Shown in pieces: positions 51,540-60,041 of a DNA stretch of 64,000 bases. Origin of the DNA: Sporomusa sp. KB1 (GTDB lineage: Bacteria; Bacillota; Negativicutes; Sporomusales; Sporomusaceae). Every line of letters starts with the position of its first letter. The stretch's first letter is position 1. Made by a program: the position numbers and the translations under genes. Where the stretch lies: contig NZ_VLKC01000002.1 in NCBI RefSeq assembly GCF_007830295.1, positions 530,940 through 594,939 on the forward strand, given 5' to 3'. The notes below the pieces were generated by a model, which worked only from the letters and a program-made list of their open reading frames with translations, was not told where the DNA came from and ran no database searches.

Positions 51540-52511
51540 ATGGGTTATTTAGATACTACAAATGAACTGTACAAAGAAGCGGCTTTGATACCGCAGGACG
51601 GTCTCTGCTGTGTTACAAGTAAGTCTCGCTTTTTGCCAGGATTAACAATTCCGGCTGTTATGCAGGAAATGAATTACGGTTGTGGGACAACCGTTCACTT
51701 TGGTGACCTAAGTCATGAGGAAACCATTCTCTACGTAGGCGTGGGAGGAGGACTGGAGGCACTTCAATTTGCCTATTTCACCCGGCGGCCCAAATCGGTT
51801 ATTGCAGTGGATAAAGTTCCCGAAATGCTTGATAAAGCCAGACAAAATTTGGAACTTGCAACAAAAATGAATGCTTGGTTTAGACCAGATTTCATTTATT
51901 TGATAAACGGTGACGCTCTCAGCCTACCTGTAGAAACTGAAAGCGTTACCGTTGCTGCTCAAAATTGTCTATTTAATATCTTCGAACAGGATGATTTAAC
52001 AAAAGCACTAGCGGAAATGCACCGTGTTTTAAAACCCGGTGGCAGGTTTTATATATCTGATCCTATCACAACTAAGCCGATACCCGAACAATTGCGAAAG
52101 GATGAACGGTTACGTGCGATGTGCCTTTCAGGTGTTTCGACTTATCAAGAGTACCTAAATAAAATTGTCAGCGCAGGATTTGGCACGATAGAAATTCAAG
52201 CACGAAGACCATTCCGCGTTCTGGATAAAGATCGTTATGGATTATCAGAGAATATTCTTTTGGAATCAATTGATCTTGTTGCCTATAAAAACCCCGCTCT
52301 TGCCAGCGGAGCCCGCATCTTTGCCGGAGAGACCCTTATCTATTTTGGAAAAGAAAGGCTGAGGGATGAAGATGGCCGCATTATACCACGGGATATTCCT
52401 CATCCAGTGTGTCAAAAAACAGCCGATTACTTCCGTAAGTTAAACCGTTGCGATGTGGTTGTAACCGCTCCAACATACCATTACAACGGAATAAATAATG
52501 GATGCTGCTGA
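51540..52511 (+). CDS. arsM: Arsenite methyltransferase, arsenosugar-biosynthesis type
   Basis: A 323-residue SAM-dependent methyltransferase. It matches the ArsM branch linked to arsenosugar biosynthesis: a YLDTTNELYKEAALIPQDGLCC start, the EMNYGCGTTVHFGDL segment, SAM motif I ILYVGVGGGLEALQFAY near residue 63, NGDALSLPVE and AAQNCLFNIF, and a C-terminal half ending NNGCC. Cys pairs near residue 23 and at the end, plus a Cys in the middle, can bind trivalent arsenic. It methylates As(III). The ATG at 51540 follows AGGAGAAAAGGGC. First gene of a three-gene operon; no ArsS radical SAM partner is present, so the product may stop at methylated arsenic. Confidence 0.85.
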   Translation: MGYLDTTNELYKEAALIPQDGLCCVTSKSRFLPGLTIPAVMQEMNYGCGTTVHFGDLSHEETILYVGVGGGLEALQFAYFTRRPKSVIAVDKVPEMLDKARQNLELATKMNAWFRPDFIYLINGDALSLPVETESVTVAAQNCLFNIFEQDDLTKALAEMHRVLKPGGRFYISDPITTKPIPEQLRKDERLRAMCLSGVSTYQEYLNKIVSAGFGTIEIQARRPFRVLDKDRYGLSENILLESIDLVAYKNPALASGARIFAGETLIYFGKERLRDEDGRIIPRDIPHPVCQKTADYFRKLNRCDVVVTAPTYHYNGINNGCC

Positions 52512-52555
52512 GAATCTATTGTTTATATAAAAAATATGTAAGGAGATGCTTAGTT

Positions 52556-53362
52556 GTGGAATATATGCGCGATTTTATCGGGGAGTTTTTAGGAACTTTT
52601 TTGTTGGTCTTGTTCGGATGCGGTTCTGTTGCGGTTTCTGTCCTCTTCAATTCCCACAGTGGCTTATTTCAGATCGCATTAATTTGGGGAATTGGCGTTA
52701 GCTTAGCTATTTATGCTACACGGCATTTATCTTGTGCTCACCTTAACCCCGCAGTTACTTTAGCTATGTTGGTGAGCAAAAGAATGTCGATAAAAAAGGT
52801 GCCGACTTATCTTATTGCCCAATTTGTCGGAGCTTTTTTTGCAGGGCTAACCTTATATATTTTATTTGACCCCTCCATTACTGCTTTTGAAACGGCTCAG
52901 AATATTGTTCGCGGTACACCGGATTCCGTTAAGGTCGCAAAAATGTTTGGCGAATATTATCAACTCCCAGGAAGTACAACTGTAGTCTCCATGCCTTTAG
53001 CAATATGTGCTGAAGCTATTGGGACTTTTTTGCTTGTGCTCATGATATTTTCACTAACAGAAGGCTGCAATCTCGGAAGACCGGATGACAATTTGGCACC
53101 GGTATTTATTGGACTATCCGTGAGCTCGGTGATTTGTCTTATCGCACCACTCACCCAAGCTGGACTGAATCCTGCCCGTGATTTTGGGCCTCGTCTTGTT
53201 GCGTGGATTTTTGGCTGGGGTTCTGCTGCCTTTCCTGACCAGTCCGGAGGGTTCTTCTTTGTTTACATTCTCGGTCCCATGATTGGCGCTCTGGCGGCAG
53301 GGCTGTTGTTCACAGGCGTGTTGGAACCACTGATGAAAAAAACACAATGTCAGTGTCAATAA
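52556..53362 (+). CDS. Aquaglyceroporin (GlpF/AqpS-like MIP channel)
   Basis: A 268-residue inner-membrane channel with six helices and two half-helices. The NPA boxes are HLNPAVTLAML near residue 62 and GLNPARDFGPRL near 205. The Asp after NPAR is the mark of glycerol facilitators as opposed to water-only channels. Aquaglyceroporins in ars operons move As(III) or methylarsenicals, so here it probably releases or admits arsenic species handled by ArsM. The GTG at 52556 lies seven bases after AAGGAGATG; a longer frame overlapping arsM has no ribosome site. Confidence 0.85.
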   Translation: MEYMRDFIGEFLGTFLLVLFGCGSVAVSVLFNSHSGLFQIALIWGIGVSLAIYATRHLSCAHLNPAVTLAMLVSKRMSIKKVPTYLIAQFVGAFFAGLTLYILFDPSITAFETAQNIVRGTPDSVKVAKMFGEYYQLPGSTTVVSMPLAICAEAIGTFLLVLMIFSLTEGCNLGRPDDNLAPVFIGLSVSSVICLIAPLTQAGLNPARDFGPRLVAWIFGWGSAAFPDQSGGFFFVYILGPMIGALAAGLLFTGVLEPLMKKTQCQCQ

Positions 53363-53387
53363 ATTAATGAAAGGAAGATGAATTTAT

Positions 53388-54488
53388 ATGAAAACTAAGA
53401 TCATTTTAGTCGGAGGATTCCTTGGTGCTGGCAAAACAACGCTTCTTGGGGAGGCCGCCCGTAAGCTTAGTCAAACAGGCAAACAAGTCGGACTAATTAC
53501 CAATGATCAGGCATCAGAACTAGTAGATACAGTATTTCTTGAGCATATAGCTACAACTGTCTCAGAAGTGAGCGGCAGCTGCTTCTGCTGCAATTTTTCA
53601 GGGTTTACTGATGCTATTGCTTATATTAATGAAAAGAAGGCTATGGATGTCATTATTGCCGAACCTGTTGGCAGTTGTACCGATCTTTCCGCAACCATTT
53701 TGCAGCCGTTGAAGCATAAGTTTGCTGAAGAATTATGCGTAGCCCCGCTTTCAGTGCTTGTTGATCCTGAGCAACTGTCGGATATTTTAGACGGAAGAAT
53801 GTCGGGACTTCATATGAGCGCAGTTTATATTCTCCGGAAGCAGCTTGAAGAGGCGGATTTGATTGTCATCAACAAAACAGATTTATTAAGTCCCGAAGTG
53901 GTCGCGGCTTTAAAAAAACGTACTGCCGAAGAGTGGCCATGGGCTGCAGTCCATGCCATCAGTGCAAAAAACGGGGACGGTTTAGAAAATTGGCTGAATG
54001 AGGTTTTGCAATCTTCTGAAGCCGGAACCCATTTGGCAGAGGTTGACTATGATACTTACGCCGAAGGAGAAGCCGTTCTCGGCTGGCTTAACACCACAGT
54101 CAAACTGCAAAGTAGGCTAGCCAACTGGGATAAATTCACCGAAAATTTACTCAATTATCTGAATCGGCGCTTTATAGAGGTAAATGCTGCGGTCGGTCAT
54201 GTGAAATTGCTTATAAAAACAGATAACGGCTTTGTGATCGGTAATATTACAGGCCCCAAAAACTTCCTGAATATCCGTGGGTCTGCGGGGGAGGGTAAAG
54301 AGGCGCAGATGACGCTAAACGCTCGTTCCCAGATGGAGCCTGATGCGCTTAAAGCCATCGTCTTAGAGGAGATTTCCAAAGCTAGCGAGAACCATATAAC
54401 TACCGATTTTGTAGCTTTAAAATGTTTAAAACCGGGACGTCCTAACCCAACTTACCGTTACGACCATGTAGAAGTCCAAAGTCTCTGA
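53388..54488 (+). CDS. CobW/G3E-family GTPase
   Basis: A 366-residue P-loop GTPase of the COG0523 (CobW/YjiA) group, typically metal-insertion chaperones. P-loop GGFLGAGKTTLL is at residues 9-20; the metal-binding CXCC motif is present as SGSCFCCNF near 63-71; NKTDLL near residue 165 gives base specificity. The C-terminal half lacks the His-rich tail of many members. It follows the aquaporin after 25 bases with GAAAGGAAG upstream, so it belongs to the arsenic operon. Its role with ArsM is not known; handling of a thiol-bound metal or metalloid is a reasonable inference. Confidence 0.8.
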   Translation: MKTKIILVGGFLGAGKTTLLGEAARKLSQTGKQVGLITNDQASELVDTVFLEHIATTVSEVSGSCFCCNFSGFTDAIAYINEKKAMDVIIAEPVGSCTDLSATILQPLKHKFAEELCVAPLSVLVDPEQLSDILDGRMSGLHMSAVYILRKQLEEADLIVINKTDLLSPEVVAALKKRTAEEWPWAAVHAISAKNGDGLENWLNEVLQSSEAGTHLAEVDYDTYAEGEAVLGWLNTTVKLQSRLANWDKFTENLLNYLNRRFIEVNAAVGHVKLLIKTDNGFVIGNITGPKNFLNIRGSAGEGKEAQMTLNARSQMEPDALKAIVLEEISKASENHITTDFVALKCLKPGRPNPTYRYDHVEVQSL

Positions 54489-54564
54489 ATAAAGCCCTCT
54501 TTACACATATAAACTGATTAGCCTAAGTTGCTCACCCAAAAGAGTGAGCTCAAAGATTTGTAAC

Positions 54565-54601
54565 AAAAAACCATCCTCTGCCACAGCAAAGGATGGTTTT
54601 T
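54565..54601 (+). terminator. Rho-independent terminator of the arsenic operon
   Basis: AAAACCATCCT and AGGATGGTTTT pair perfectly and are followed by T bases, about 75 bases after the GTPase stop. Confidence 0.85.
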
Positions 54602-54686
54602 GTTACATTGATTTATTTGTTGGAATCAGTCTCAGCTCATCCAGTTCGTTCGGTTATGGTATTCTATCGCTTCCTTTTACTGCTTA

Positions 54687-54776
54687 TTTTTTATCAGATG
54701 GAAAGCAGATAACTTTCCCTGGATTGAACGACTAAGACTTCTGCCGGCATCCTAAAGGACTTGGCACAGCCAAGTC
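54687..54776 (-). repeat. Dispersed repeat R2, copy c
   Basis: On the minus strand it begins at the stop of the radical SAM gene with GACTTGGC/GCCAAGTC, then GATGCCGGCAGAAG, the core CGTTCAATCCAGGGAAAGTT and a GATAAAAAA tail. It is inverted relative to copy b, on the other side of the arsenic operon. Confidence 0.75.
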
Positions 54777-55955
54777 TTATCTTATCCCAATTTCTTCGTC
54801 TGTAAGATAACATGCGGGATCAGCTTCCCAGAAATCCCCGGTCATGGCCTCAGCCCTCGTCCGGAAATTTCCATTACAAATAGCAAGGTATTGGCAAACA
54901 CTGCACCTGCCTTTAAGCAATGGTTTACGGTCTTTAAGTCCGCTAAGAATTGGATTCGTCAGATCAGTCCAGATTTCCCCGAATTTTCGTTCCCGCACAT
55001 TACCAAAGGTATGGTGTTGAGTGAATTGATCAGGATGAACAAACCCGCTAGGATCCACTTCCGCAAAAGCAATTCCGGACCGGTTACCGCCGTTAAGCGA
55101 AATCAATGCTTTAATTCTCTCAGCCAATGCAAGATTATTTTCGCCAAGTGCTTTCAGGTAAAGGTATACTCCATCACAATGATTATCAACTGTTAGAATC
55201 TCTTTAGTCAAACCGCGTTCTTCAAAGTCGCGGGCCCGGTTAATAATAATATCCATAGCCTGGCGTGACTCAGCGGTAGTTATATCTTCATCCATCATTA
55301 GGTTGCCGCGCCCGGAGTACACTAAGTGGTAAAAGCAAACACGATCAATTTTTTCCGTTTCAATAAAATCAAAGATATTATCCAATTCTTGCAGGTTGTG
55401 ACGGTTTATGGTAAATCTCAGCCCTACACGCTGGCCGGCCGCAACACAGTTTTGAATTCCCTGCATTGCGGCTTGGAAAGCGCCTTCTTTACCGCGAAAC
55501 TTATCGTTTACTTCACGCAAACCGTCCAAAGAAATACCGACATAACCTACACCGATCTCCTTGATTTTTCGTGCAACCTCTGGCGTAATCAAAGTACCAT
55601 TCGTCGACAGTGTCGGTCGAATTCCCTGGGCAGCAGCATAGGCCGCCAGTTCAAAAAAATCCGGTCGGATAAGCGGTTCCCCACCTGAGAACAATAACAC
55701 CGGAACCCGGAATTCTGCTAAGTCATCAATAAACTGCTTGGCCTCATTGGTGGTTAATTCGCCTTGGTATTTTTTTGAATCCGAATCCATATAGCAGTGG
55801 CGGCATTTAAGATTGCATGTCCTCGTAGAATTCCAGACAACAACCGGTCCTGCATCGTGGGTAACCCCATGGCGCGCTCCCCTGGAATTCTGGTTGTAGC
55901 GCAAAGTATCGCCAAAGTATTCAGTTGAAAATAAAAGTTTCGTAACACTTATCAT
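54777..55955 (-). CDS. Radical SAM/SPASM protein, NirJ1/AhbC type
   Basis: A 392-residue radical SAM enzyme. The N-terminus (MISVTKLLFSTEYFGDTLRY) and ARHGVTHDAGPVVVWNSTRT lead into the cluster motif CNLKCRHC near residue 48. LLFSGGEPLIRPDF supplies the SAM-binding GGE. A C-terminal SPASM-like cluster domain uses CSVCQYLAICNG near residue 350. These features fit NirJ1/AhbC proteins, which remove side chains from sirohaem-derived tetrapyrroles in haem d1 or alternative haem b synthesis. No ahb/nir partners are in the window. Start ATG 55955; it is monocistronic and its stop abuts R2 copy c. Confidence 0.75.
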   Translation of the reverse strand: MISVTKLLFSTEYFGDTLRYNQNSRGARHGVTHDAGPVVVWNSTRTCNLKCRHCYMDSDSKKYQGELTTNEAKQFIDDLAEFRVPVLLFSGGEPLIRPDFFELAAYAAAQGIRPTLSTNGTLITPEVARKIKEIGVGYVGISLDGLREVNDKFRGKEGAFQAAMQGIQNCVAAGQRVGLRFTINRHNLQELDNIFDFIETEKIDRVCFYHLVYSGRGNLMMDEDITTAESRQAMDIIINRARDFEERGLTKEILTVDNHCDGVYLYLKALGENNLALAERIKALISLNGGNRSGIAFAEVDPSGFVHPDQFTQHHTFGNVRERKFGEIWTDLTNPILSGLKDRKPLLKGRCSVCQYLAICNGNFRTRAEAMTGDFWEADPACYLTDEEIGIR

Positions 55956-56091
55956 TGTTTTATCCCACCTATAATACTATTTGTCAGACTAAATTTCAAC
56001 TCCGAAAATGGTTGCCATTATAACGCCCGCTACCATCATACCATAAACTATTCCTTAACACGAATTCGTCGCTATTCCATACATTTTTTCT

Positions 56092-56961
56092 TTACCGCCA
56101 CAACGCCTGACGATCATGCCCATATTGTAATTCAAAATGCATGATAGCTGCCGCAATATCCTTGGTATTACTCATTTGCTGCCACATACGTTCAAGCAGT
56201 AGTAACGTTTTCTCCAAGCCATAAATATAAAAGGGTTTTCTAAAGATAAAACTCACTAAAAAATTTTCCAGTAAGAACTCTCCCGGCCCTGCTGCCAACG
56301 GCAGCCTATCAGCAGCCAGCTTTTCCAGCCAGTCATAATTATAATTAAATAAAGCCGTCAGTTCTCTGGCAAGGGTTTCGTTCTGTGGCAAATCATTTAT
56401 TGCTTTAATTGTTTTAGTCAGAAAGTCCAGACGTTCATCAAGCTGCAGGCTCCGGCACTGCAGGATATCGATAAAATGAGTTTCCAGTTCAAAGTAGTAA
56501 TGCATTGGTTCCCATGCTGGCTGCTGCTGAGGATAAACTTCGACAGCGTAGTTATTCTCCGGAAAAGCAATTGGTGGTTGACCGGCTCTCTTAATAGCCA
56601 GCGATGCCTCTTGTCCAGCCAGCTTCAATACGGCCGGACAACTGAAGCTGAGCGTCAGTTCAATTCCCCGTGAGGTACTCATCGGGTAACGCGGATAAGT
56701 CTGACAAACGGCATCAAGCTGGCTGTGACCGGCTTCTTTATGCAAGCGGCAGCGATTGCACTCATCCAAAAACCAACAACCACCCCCATCCTGTTTGGCA
56801 ATATAGGCATATTCACCATACCCTGCAGCCTCATTCAGCCTGATAAACGCCTGGTCAAATTCCGCCTTGCGGCCAGTGCTACTAAACAATGCTTCATTGC
56901 GGCGATAGCTGGTTTCATCCAAGGTTACCTGCCAGGAATTACGGCAACAGGTGCCACACAT
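56092..56961 (-). CDS. FliB/YkgJ-like cysteine-cluster protein
   Basis: A 289-residue protein with cysteines arranged as in flagellin lysine-N-methylase (FliB) and YkgJ-type proteins: MCGTCCRNSWQVTL at the start, CWFLDECNRCRLHKEAGH near 62, then CQTYPRYPM near 86 and a later Cys. These families bind an iron-sulfur or zinc cluster; FliB methylates lysines of flagellin. No flagellar genes are adjacent. The ATG at 56961 has no ribosome site. The frame is open upstream to a TAA and encodes DLCERFTCE before the ATG, which looks like family sequence, so the true start may be a non-ATG codon (for example ATT at 56997 after GAAGGTG). Confidence 0.6.
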   Translation of the reverse strand: MCGTCCRNSWQVTLDETSYRRNEALFSSTGRKAEFDQAFIRLNEAAGYGEYAYIAKQDGGGCWFLDECNRCRLHKEAGHSQLDAVCQTYPRYPMSTSRGIELTLSFSCPAVLKLAGQEASLAIKRAGQPPIAFPENNYAVEVYPQQQPAWEPMHYYFELETHFIDILQCRSLQLDERLDFLTKTIKAINDLPQNETLARELTALFNYNYDWLEKLAADRLPLAAGPGEFLLENFLVSFIFRKPFYIYGLEKTLLLLERMWQQMSNTKDIAAAIMHFELQYGHDRQALWR

Positions 56962-57159
56962 TTCACAAGTAAACCGTTCACATAGATCTACATAAATATA
57001 CGTAGAAACACCTTCTTACTCAAATTACTATATTCTGTTTTGTCTGCTATTTCGTACACCTTATCAAGTGTTTCCTAGTACATCAACCAGTAACCCTGAG
57101 TAAAAGCTCCATATAGTGTAATACTAACATATGCAGGTAGTTTTAGGTGGTGTTTAGTA

Positions 57160-58746
57160 ATGGAAGAAGCTTCACATGACATGATCAAGAACAAGCTTAA
57201 TACTCTTAGACAACGAATTATAGAATGTGAGAAAGTCGCAGGCGAAATATCGCAGATTGCTGCCCAACTTAGACTCGTAGAAGGCGTGACTGTCTTTAGA
57301 GCCGTAGCGGCCAATAAAGCATTTTTGGAGGATGCGTTCAAAAAAAGTGGCGACGTTATATTTTTTGAATTTGTTACTTTTTCAGGCGTAAAAGTCTTGA
57401 TCGTATATATTGAAGGATTAGTAAGCAAGGAAATATTAGGACGAGACATAATAAATGCATTTATTATGAAATCGAAAGAACTACCAGCAAACACGTTGCT
57501 TGATTCGAAAATATTAACAACCTTAGTTACGGCAGCAGGCGTAATAGAAACTCAAACAATGTCTGAGGTTATTGATGATCTAGTAAATGGTAACACTGTT
57601 CTGTTTGTTGATGGAGTAGCTACAGCCTTTCTAATTGAGTCCAAGGGATGGGAAACTAGAACGGTAGCTGAGCCTGATACCGAGTCAGTTATTCGGGGGC
57701 CCCGTGAAGGTTTTATTGAAAATATCAGAACAAATACAAGCTTATTGCGGCGAAAGATAAAAAACCCCAATTTGGTATTTGAAAATATCACCCTTGGCAA
57801 GCAGACAAAAACCAATGTTGCTATCGCTTATATCGATGGCATTGTAAACCAGGCAGTACTGGGGGAAGTAAGAAGACGGCTAAATAAGATTGATACCGAT
57901 TCGATACTAGAAACAGGTTACATTGAGCAGTTTATCGAAGATAGTCCGTTCTCGCCACTGGCGACTATTGCCAATACCCAAAAGCCTGATATTCTGGCGG
58001 GCAAACTACTCGAAGGCCGGGTAGGCATATTTTGTGATGGGACTCCGCATGTACTCACTGTTCCCCACTTGCTTGTCGAAACATTGCAAACCAGTGAGGA
58101 TTATTATGTGCGGCCATTCATGGCATCAATGTGGAGAATAATCCGACTTACGGCGCTTTTCTTTAGTATCTTTGTACCCGGTTTATATGTCGCGCTTCAG
58201 ACTTATCATCAGGAAATGATTCCAACAATACTACTATTACGCATGGCTGGCTCAATCTCGGATATACCCTTTCCGGCTGGAGCGGAAATGCTTATCATGG
58301 TTATCTTTTATGAGTTGCTCCGTGAATCAGGCGTCAGACTTCCCCGGGCAGTAGGATCGGCAATCAGTATCATCGGCGCGCTGATTGTTGGCGAAAGCGC
58401 GGTAAATGCCGGCCTCGTGAGTGCTCCTGTGGTTATTGTTACTGCCGTTACTGGAGTTGCCGGGTTTATTGTGCCGGCTTTATCGGAAGCTATCATGTTT
58501 TTTCGATTTTTTTTCTTAATTGCAGGCAGCGTAATGGGCCTGTATGGCGTCGTATGCGGGTTATTCCTCATTGTGTTGTACGCAGTTTCGCTGCGTTCCT
58601 TTGGTGTTCCCTATACCTCCTCGTTAGCACCTTCTGATCAAGGCGTACTTATGGATTTTTTTCTTAGGTTTCCGCTATGGGCGATGAAAAAAAGGCCGCC
58701 AGCTATTGCCAAGGACAACCAACAACGGCGGGGGGACAACGAATGA
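57160..58746 (+). CDS. gerAA: Spore germination receptor A subunit (GerAA/GerKA family)
   Basis: A 528-residue A-subunit of a Ger receptor in the spore inner membrane. The N-terminal soluble domain spans about residues 1-300 (typical ESKGWETRTVAEPDTESVIR and GPREGF). The C-terminal part carries five to six helices (YVRPFMASMWRIIRLTALFF onward). Ger receptors sense amino acids or other germinants and trigger spore germination. The ATG has AGGTGGTG seven bases upstream. First of the gerAA-gerAC-gerAB genes. I did not find a clear sigma-G promoter upstream. Confidence 0.9.
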   Translation: MEEASHDMIKNKLNTLRQRIIECEKVAGEISQIAAQLRLVEGVTVFRAVAANKAFLEDAFKKSGDVIFFEFVTFSGVKVLIVYIEGLVSKEILGRDIINAFIMKSKELPANTLLDSKILTTLVTAAGVIETQTMSEVIDDLVNGNTVLFVDGVATAFLIESKGWETRTVAEPDTESVIRGPREGFIENIRTNTSLLRRKIKNPNLVFENITLGKQTKTNVAIAYIDGIVNQAVLGEVRRRLNKIDTDSILETGYIEQFIEDSPFSPLATIANTQKPDILAGKLLEGRVGIFCDGTPHVLTVPHLLVETLQTSEDYYVRPFMASMWRIIRLTALFFSIFVPGLYVALQTYHQEMIPTILLLRMAGSISDIPFPAGAEMLIMVIFYELLRESGVRLPRAVGSAISIIGALIVGESAVNAGLVSAPVVIVTAVTGVAGFIVPALSEAIMFFRFFFLIAGSVMGLYGVVCGLFLIVLYAVSLRSFGVPYTSSLAPSDQGVLMDFFLRFPLWAMKKRPPAIAKDNQQRRGDNE

Positions 58747-59915
58747 GCCTACGCAAAAGAATGCTTGCCAGTATCGTAATCCTTGTATTAGCTTTATCGC
58801 TTACCGGGTGCTGGAATCGTCGCGAGTTAAACACGCTTGGAATTGTCGGCCTGGTAGGCGTAGACGCTAATAATGACGGCATTACAACTACGTTTGAGAT
58901 CATTAATCCTAAAAAAACCAGTAAGGATGGCAGCGAACAAGCTAAACCCGTCAAGTATGTACAAGCTAACGGCAGAACTGTTGCCGAAACATTTCGCGAT
59001 GCATCGTTGCGGTTTGACCGCAAGATATTCGTGGCTCACGCCAAAGGATTTTTGTTCAGTGAAGAACTTGCCAGAAATGGGTTGGCAGCGCATCTTGATA
59101 TGATTTTACGCGACCATGAGGCGAGAATAGCAATGCATTTAGCAATTGTAAAAGGTACTTCTGCTGCCGATGGTATGACCATTGCCAGTGGAATCAATAT
59201 TATTCCTTCAAACTATTTCGAAGACATAGTTAGACAAGATAAAACCCATGCGAAAAGCGTGGATTCCAAAGTTATCGATTTCTTAAAGACATATAGCGGC
59301 AAAGGTATAAATCCCGTTGTTACAGTACTACAGAAAGCAAAAAAGGCCAAAATAGGAACAGGACAAAGTGAAGAATATGAATTAAGCCCTGAAGGATCAG
59401 CTGTGTTTTTAAGGGACCGATTGGTCGGATTTTTGAACGGTGAGGAAACAAGAGGCTACAACTGGGTAATCGGCAAAGTACGTAGTGGTATCGTTATATC
59501 CCCTACCCCTAATACTAACGGGACTAGCTCTGTGGAAATATTAACAGCCAAGAGTAAAAATGAGGTCGAGATTAGCGGTAATGATATAAAAATCAAAGTA
59601 AAAATCACTATGACCGGTATGCTGGATGAAGAAACCACTAAAGTCGAAATAACAGACCGAGCGGTAATAGCAATGCTAGAACAGGCAACTTCACAGAGCA
59701 TTAAACAGGAAGTGGAGCATACCCTGCAAAAAGTGCAAACTGAATATAAGTCTGATATTTTTGGTTTTGGACAGCTTGTCCATCGCAAATATCCTCAGGA
59801 ATGGAAGAACATGCAGGATAATTGGGATGACTTGTTCGCACAAGCAACCATTGAGGTGGAAACCCAAACAAAGATAACCAAAACAGGTAAATCAGAAAAT
59901 CCTGTACAGGATTGA
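58743..59915 (+). CDS. gerAC: Spore germination receptor C subunit, lipoprotein (GerAC family)
   Basis: A 390-residue lipoprotein. The signal peptide ends with a lipobox (LSLTGC) and continues CWNRRELNTLGIVGLVGVD, which is diagnostic for GerAC. Conserved Ger C segments follow (RDASLRFDRKIFVAHAKGF, LILRDHEAR-like MILRDHEARIAMHLAIVKG). The start at 58743 overlaps the gerAA stop by four bases (ATGA) after GGGGGGA; a longer frame inside gerAA is rejected. Its TGA stop is also the first three bases of R1 copy 5. Confidence 0.9.
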   Translation: MSLRKRMLASIVILVLALSLTGCWNRRELNTLGIVGLVGVDANNDGITTTFEIINPKKTSKDGSEQAKPVKYVQANGRTVAETFRDASLRFDRKIFVAHAKGFLFSEELARNGLAAHLDMILRDHEARIAMHLAIVKGTSAADGMTIASGINIIPSNYFEDIVRQDKTHAKSVDSKVIDFLKTYSGKGINPVVTVLQKAKKAKIGTGQSEEYELSPEGSAVFLRDRLVGFLNGEETRGYNWVIGKVRSGIVISPTPNTNGTSSVEILTAKSKNEVEISGNDIKIKVKITMTGMLDEETTKVEITDRAVIAMLEQATSQSIKQEVEHTLQKVQTEYKSDIFGFGQLVHRKYPQEWKNMQDNWDDLFAQATIEVETQTKITKTGKSENPVQD

Positions 59916-60025
59916 ACTTGTTTTAAGCATAGCTGAAACATCGGCGGGTTCAGGCGGGGAGTCTACCCCACCTGAACAAACGCCGCCTGCAGAGGCGGGA
60001 GTCTTACCTCGCCGCAAAAGATAAA
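59913..60025 (+). repeat. Dispersed hairpin repeat R1, copy 5
   Basis: Begins at the gerAC stop (TGAACTTG) and ends AAGATAAA, filling almost the whole gap to gerAB. The second, third and fourth stems are intact (TTCAGGCGGGG/CCCCACCTGAA, CGCCT/AGGCG, GAGT); the first has a mismatch (GTTTTAAGC). It lies inside a normally tight operon. Confidence 0.88.
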
Positions 60026-60041
60026 AAGGGGCCAACAGCAA

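Noticed and set aside
54777..55955. The radical SAM gene as ArsS, partner of ArsM
   Set aside because: Its N-terminus and SPASM-like end match NirJ1/AhbC proteins, it is convergent with the ars operon, and its own repeat and the ars terminator separate them.
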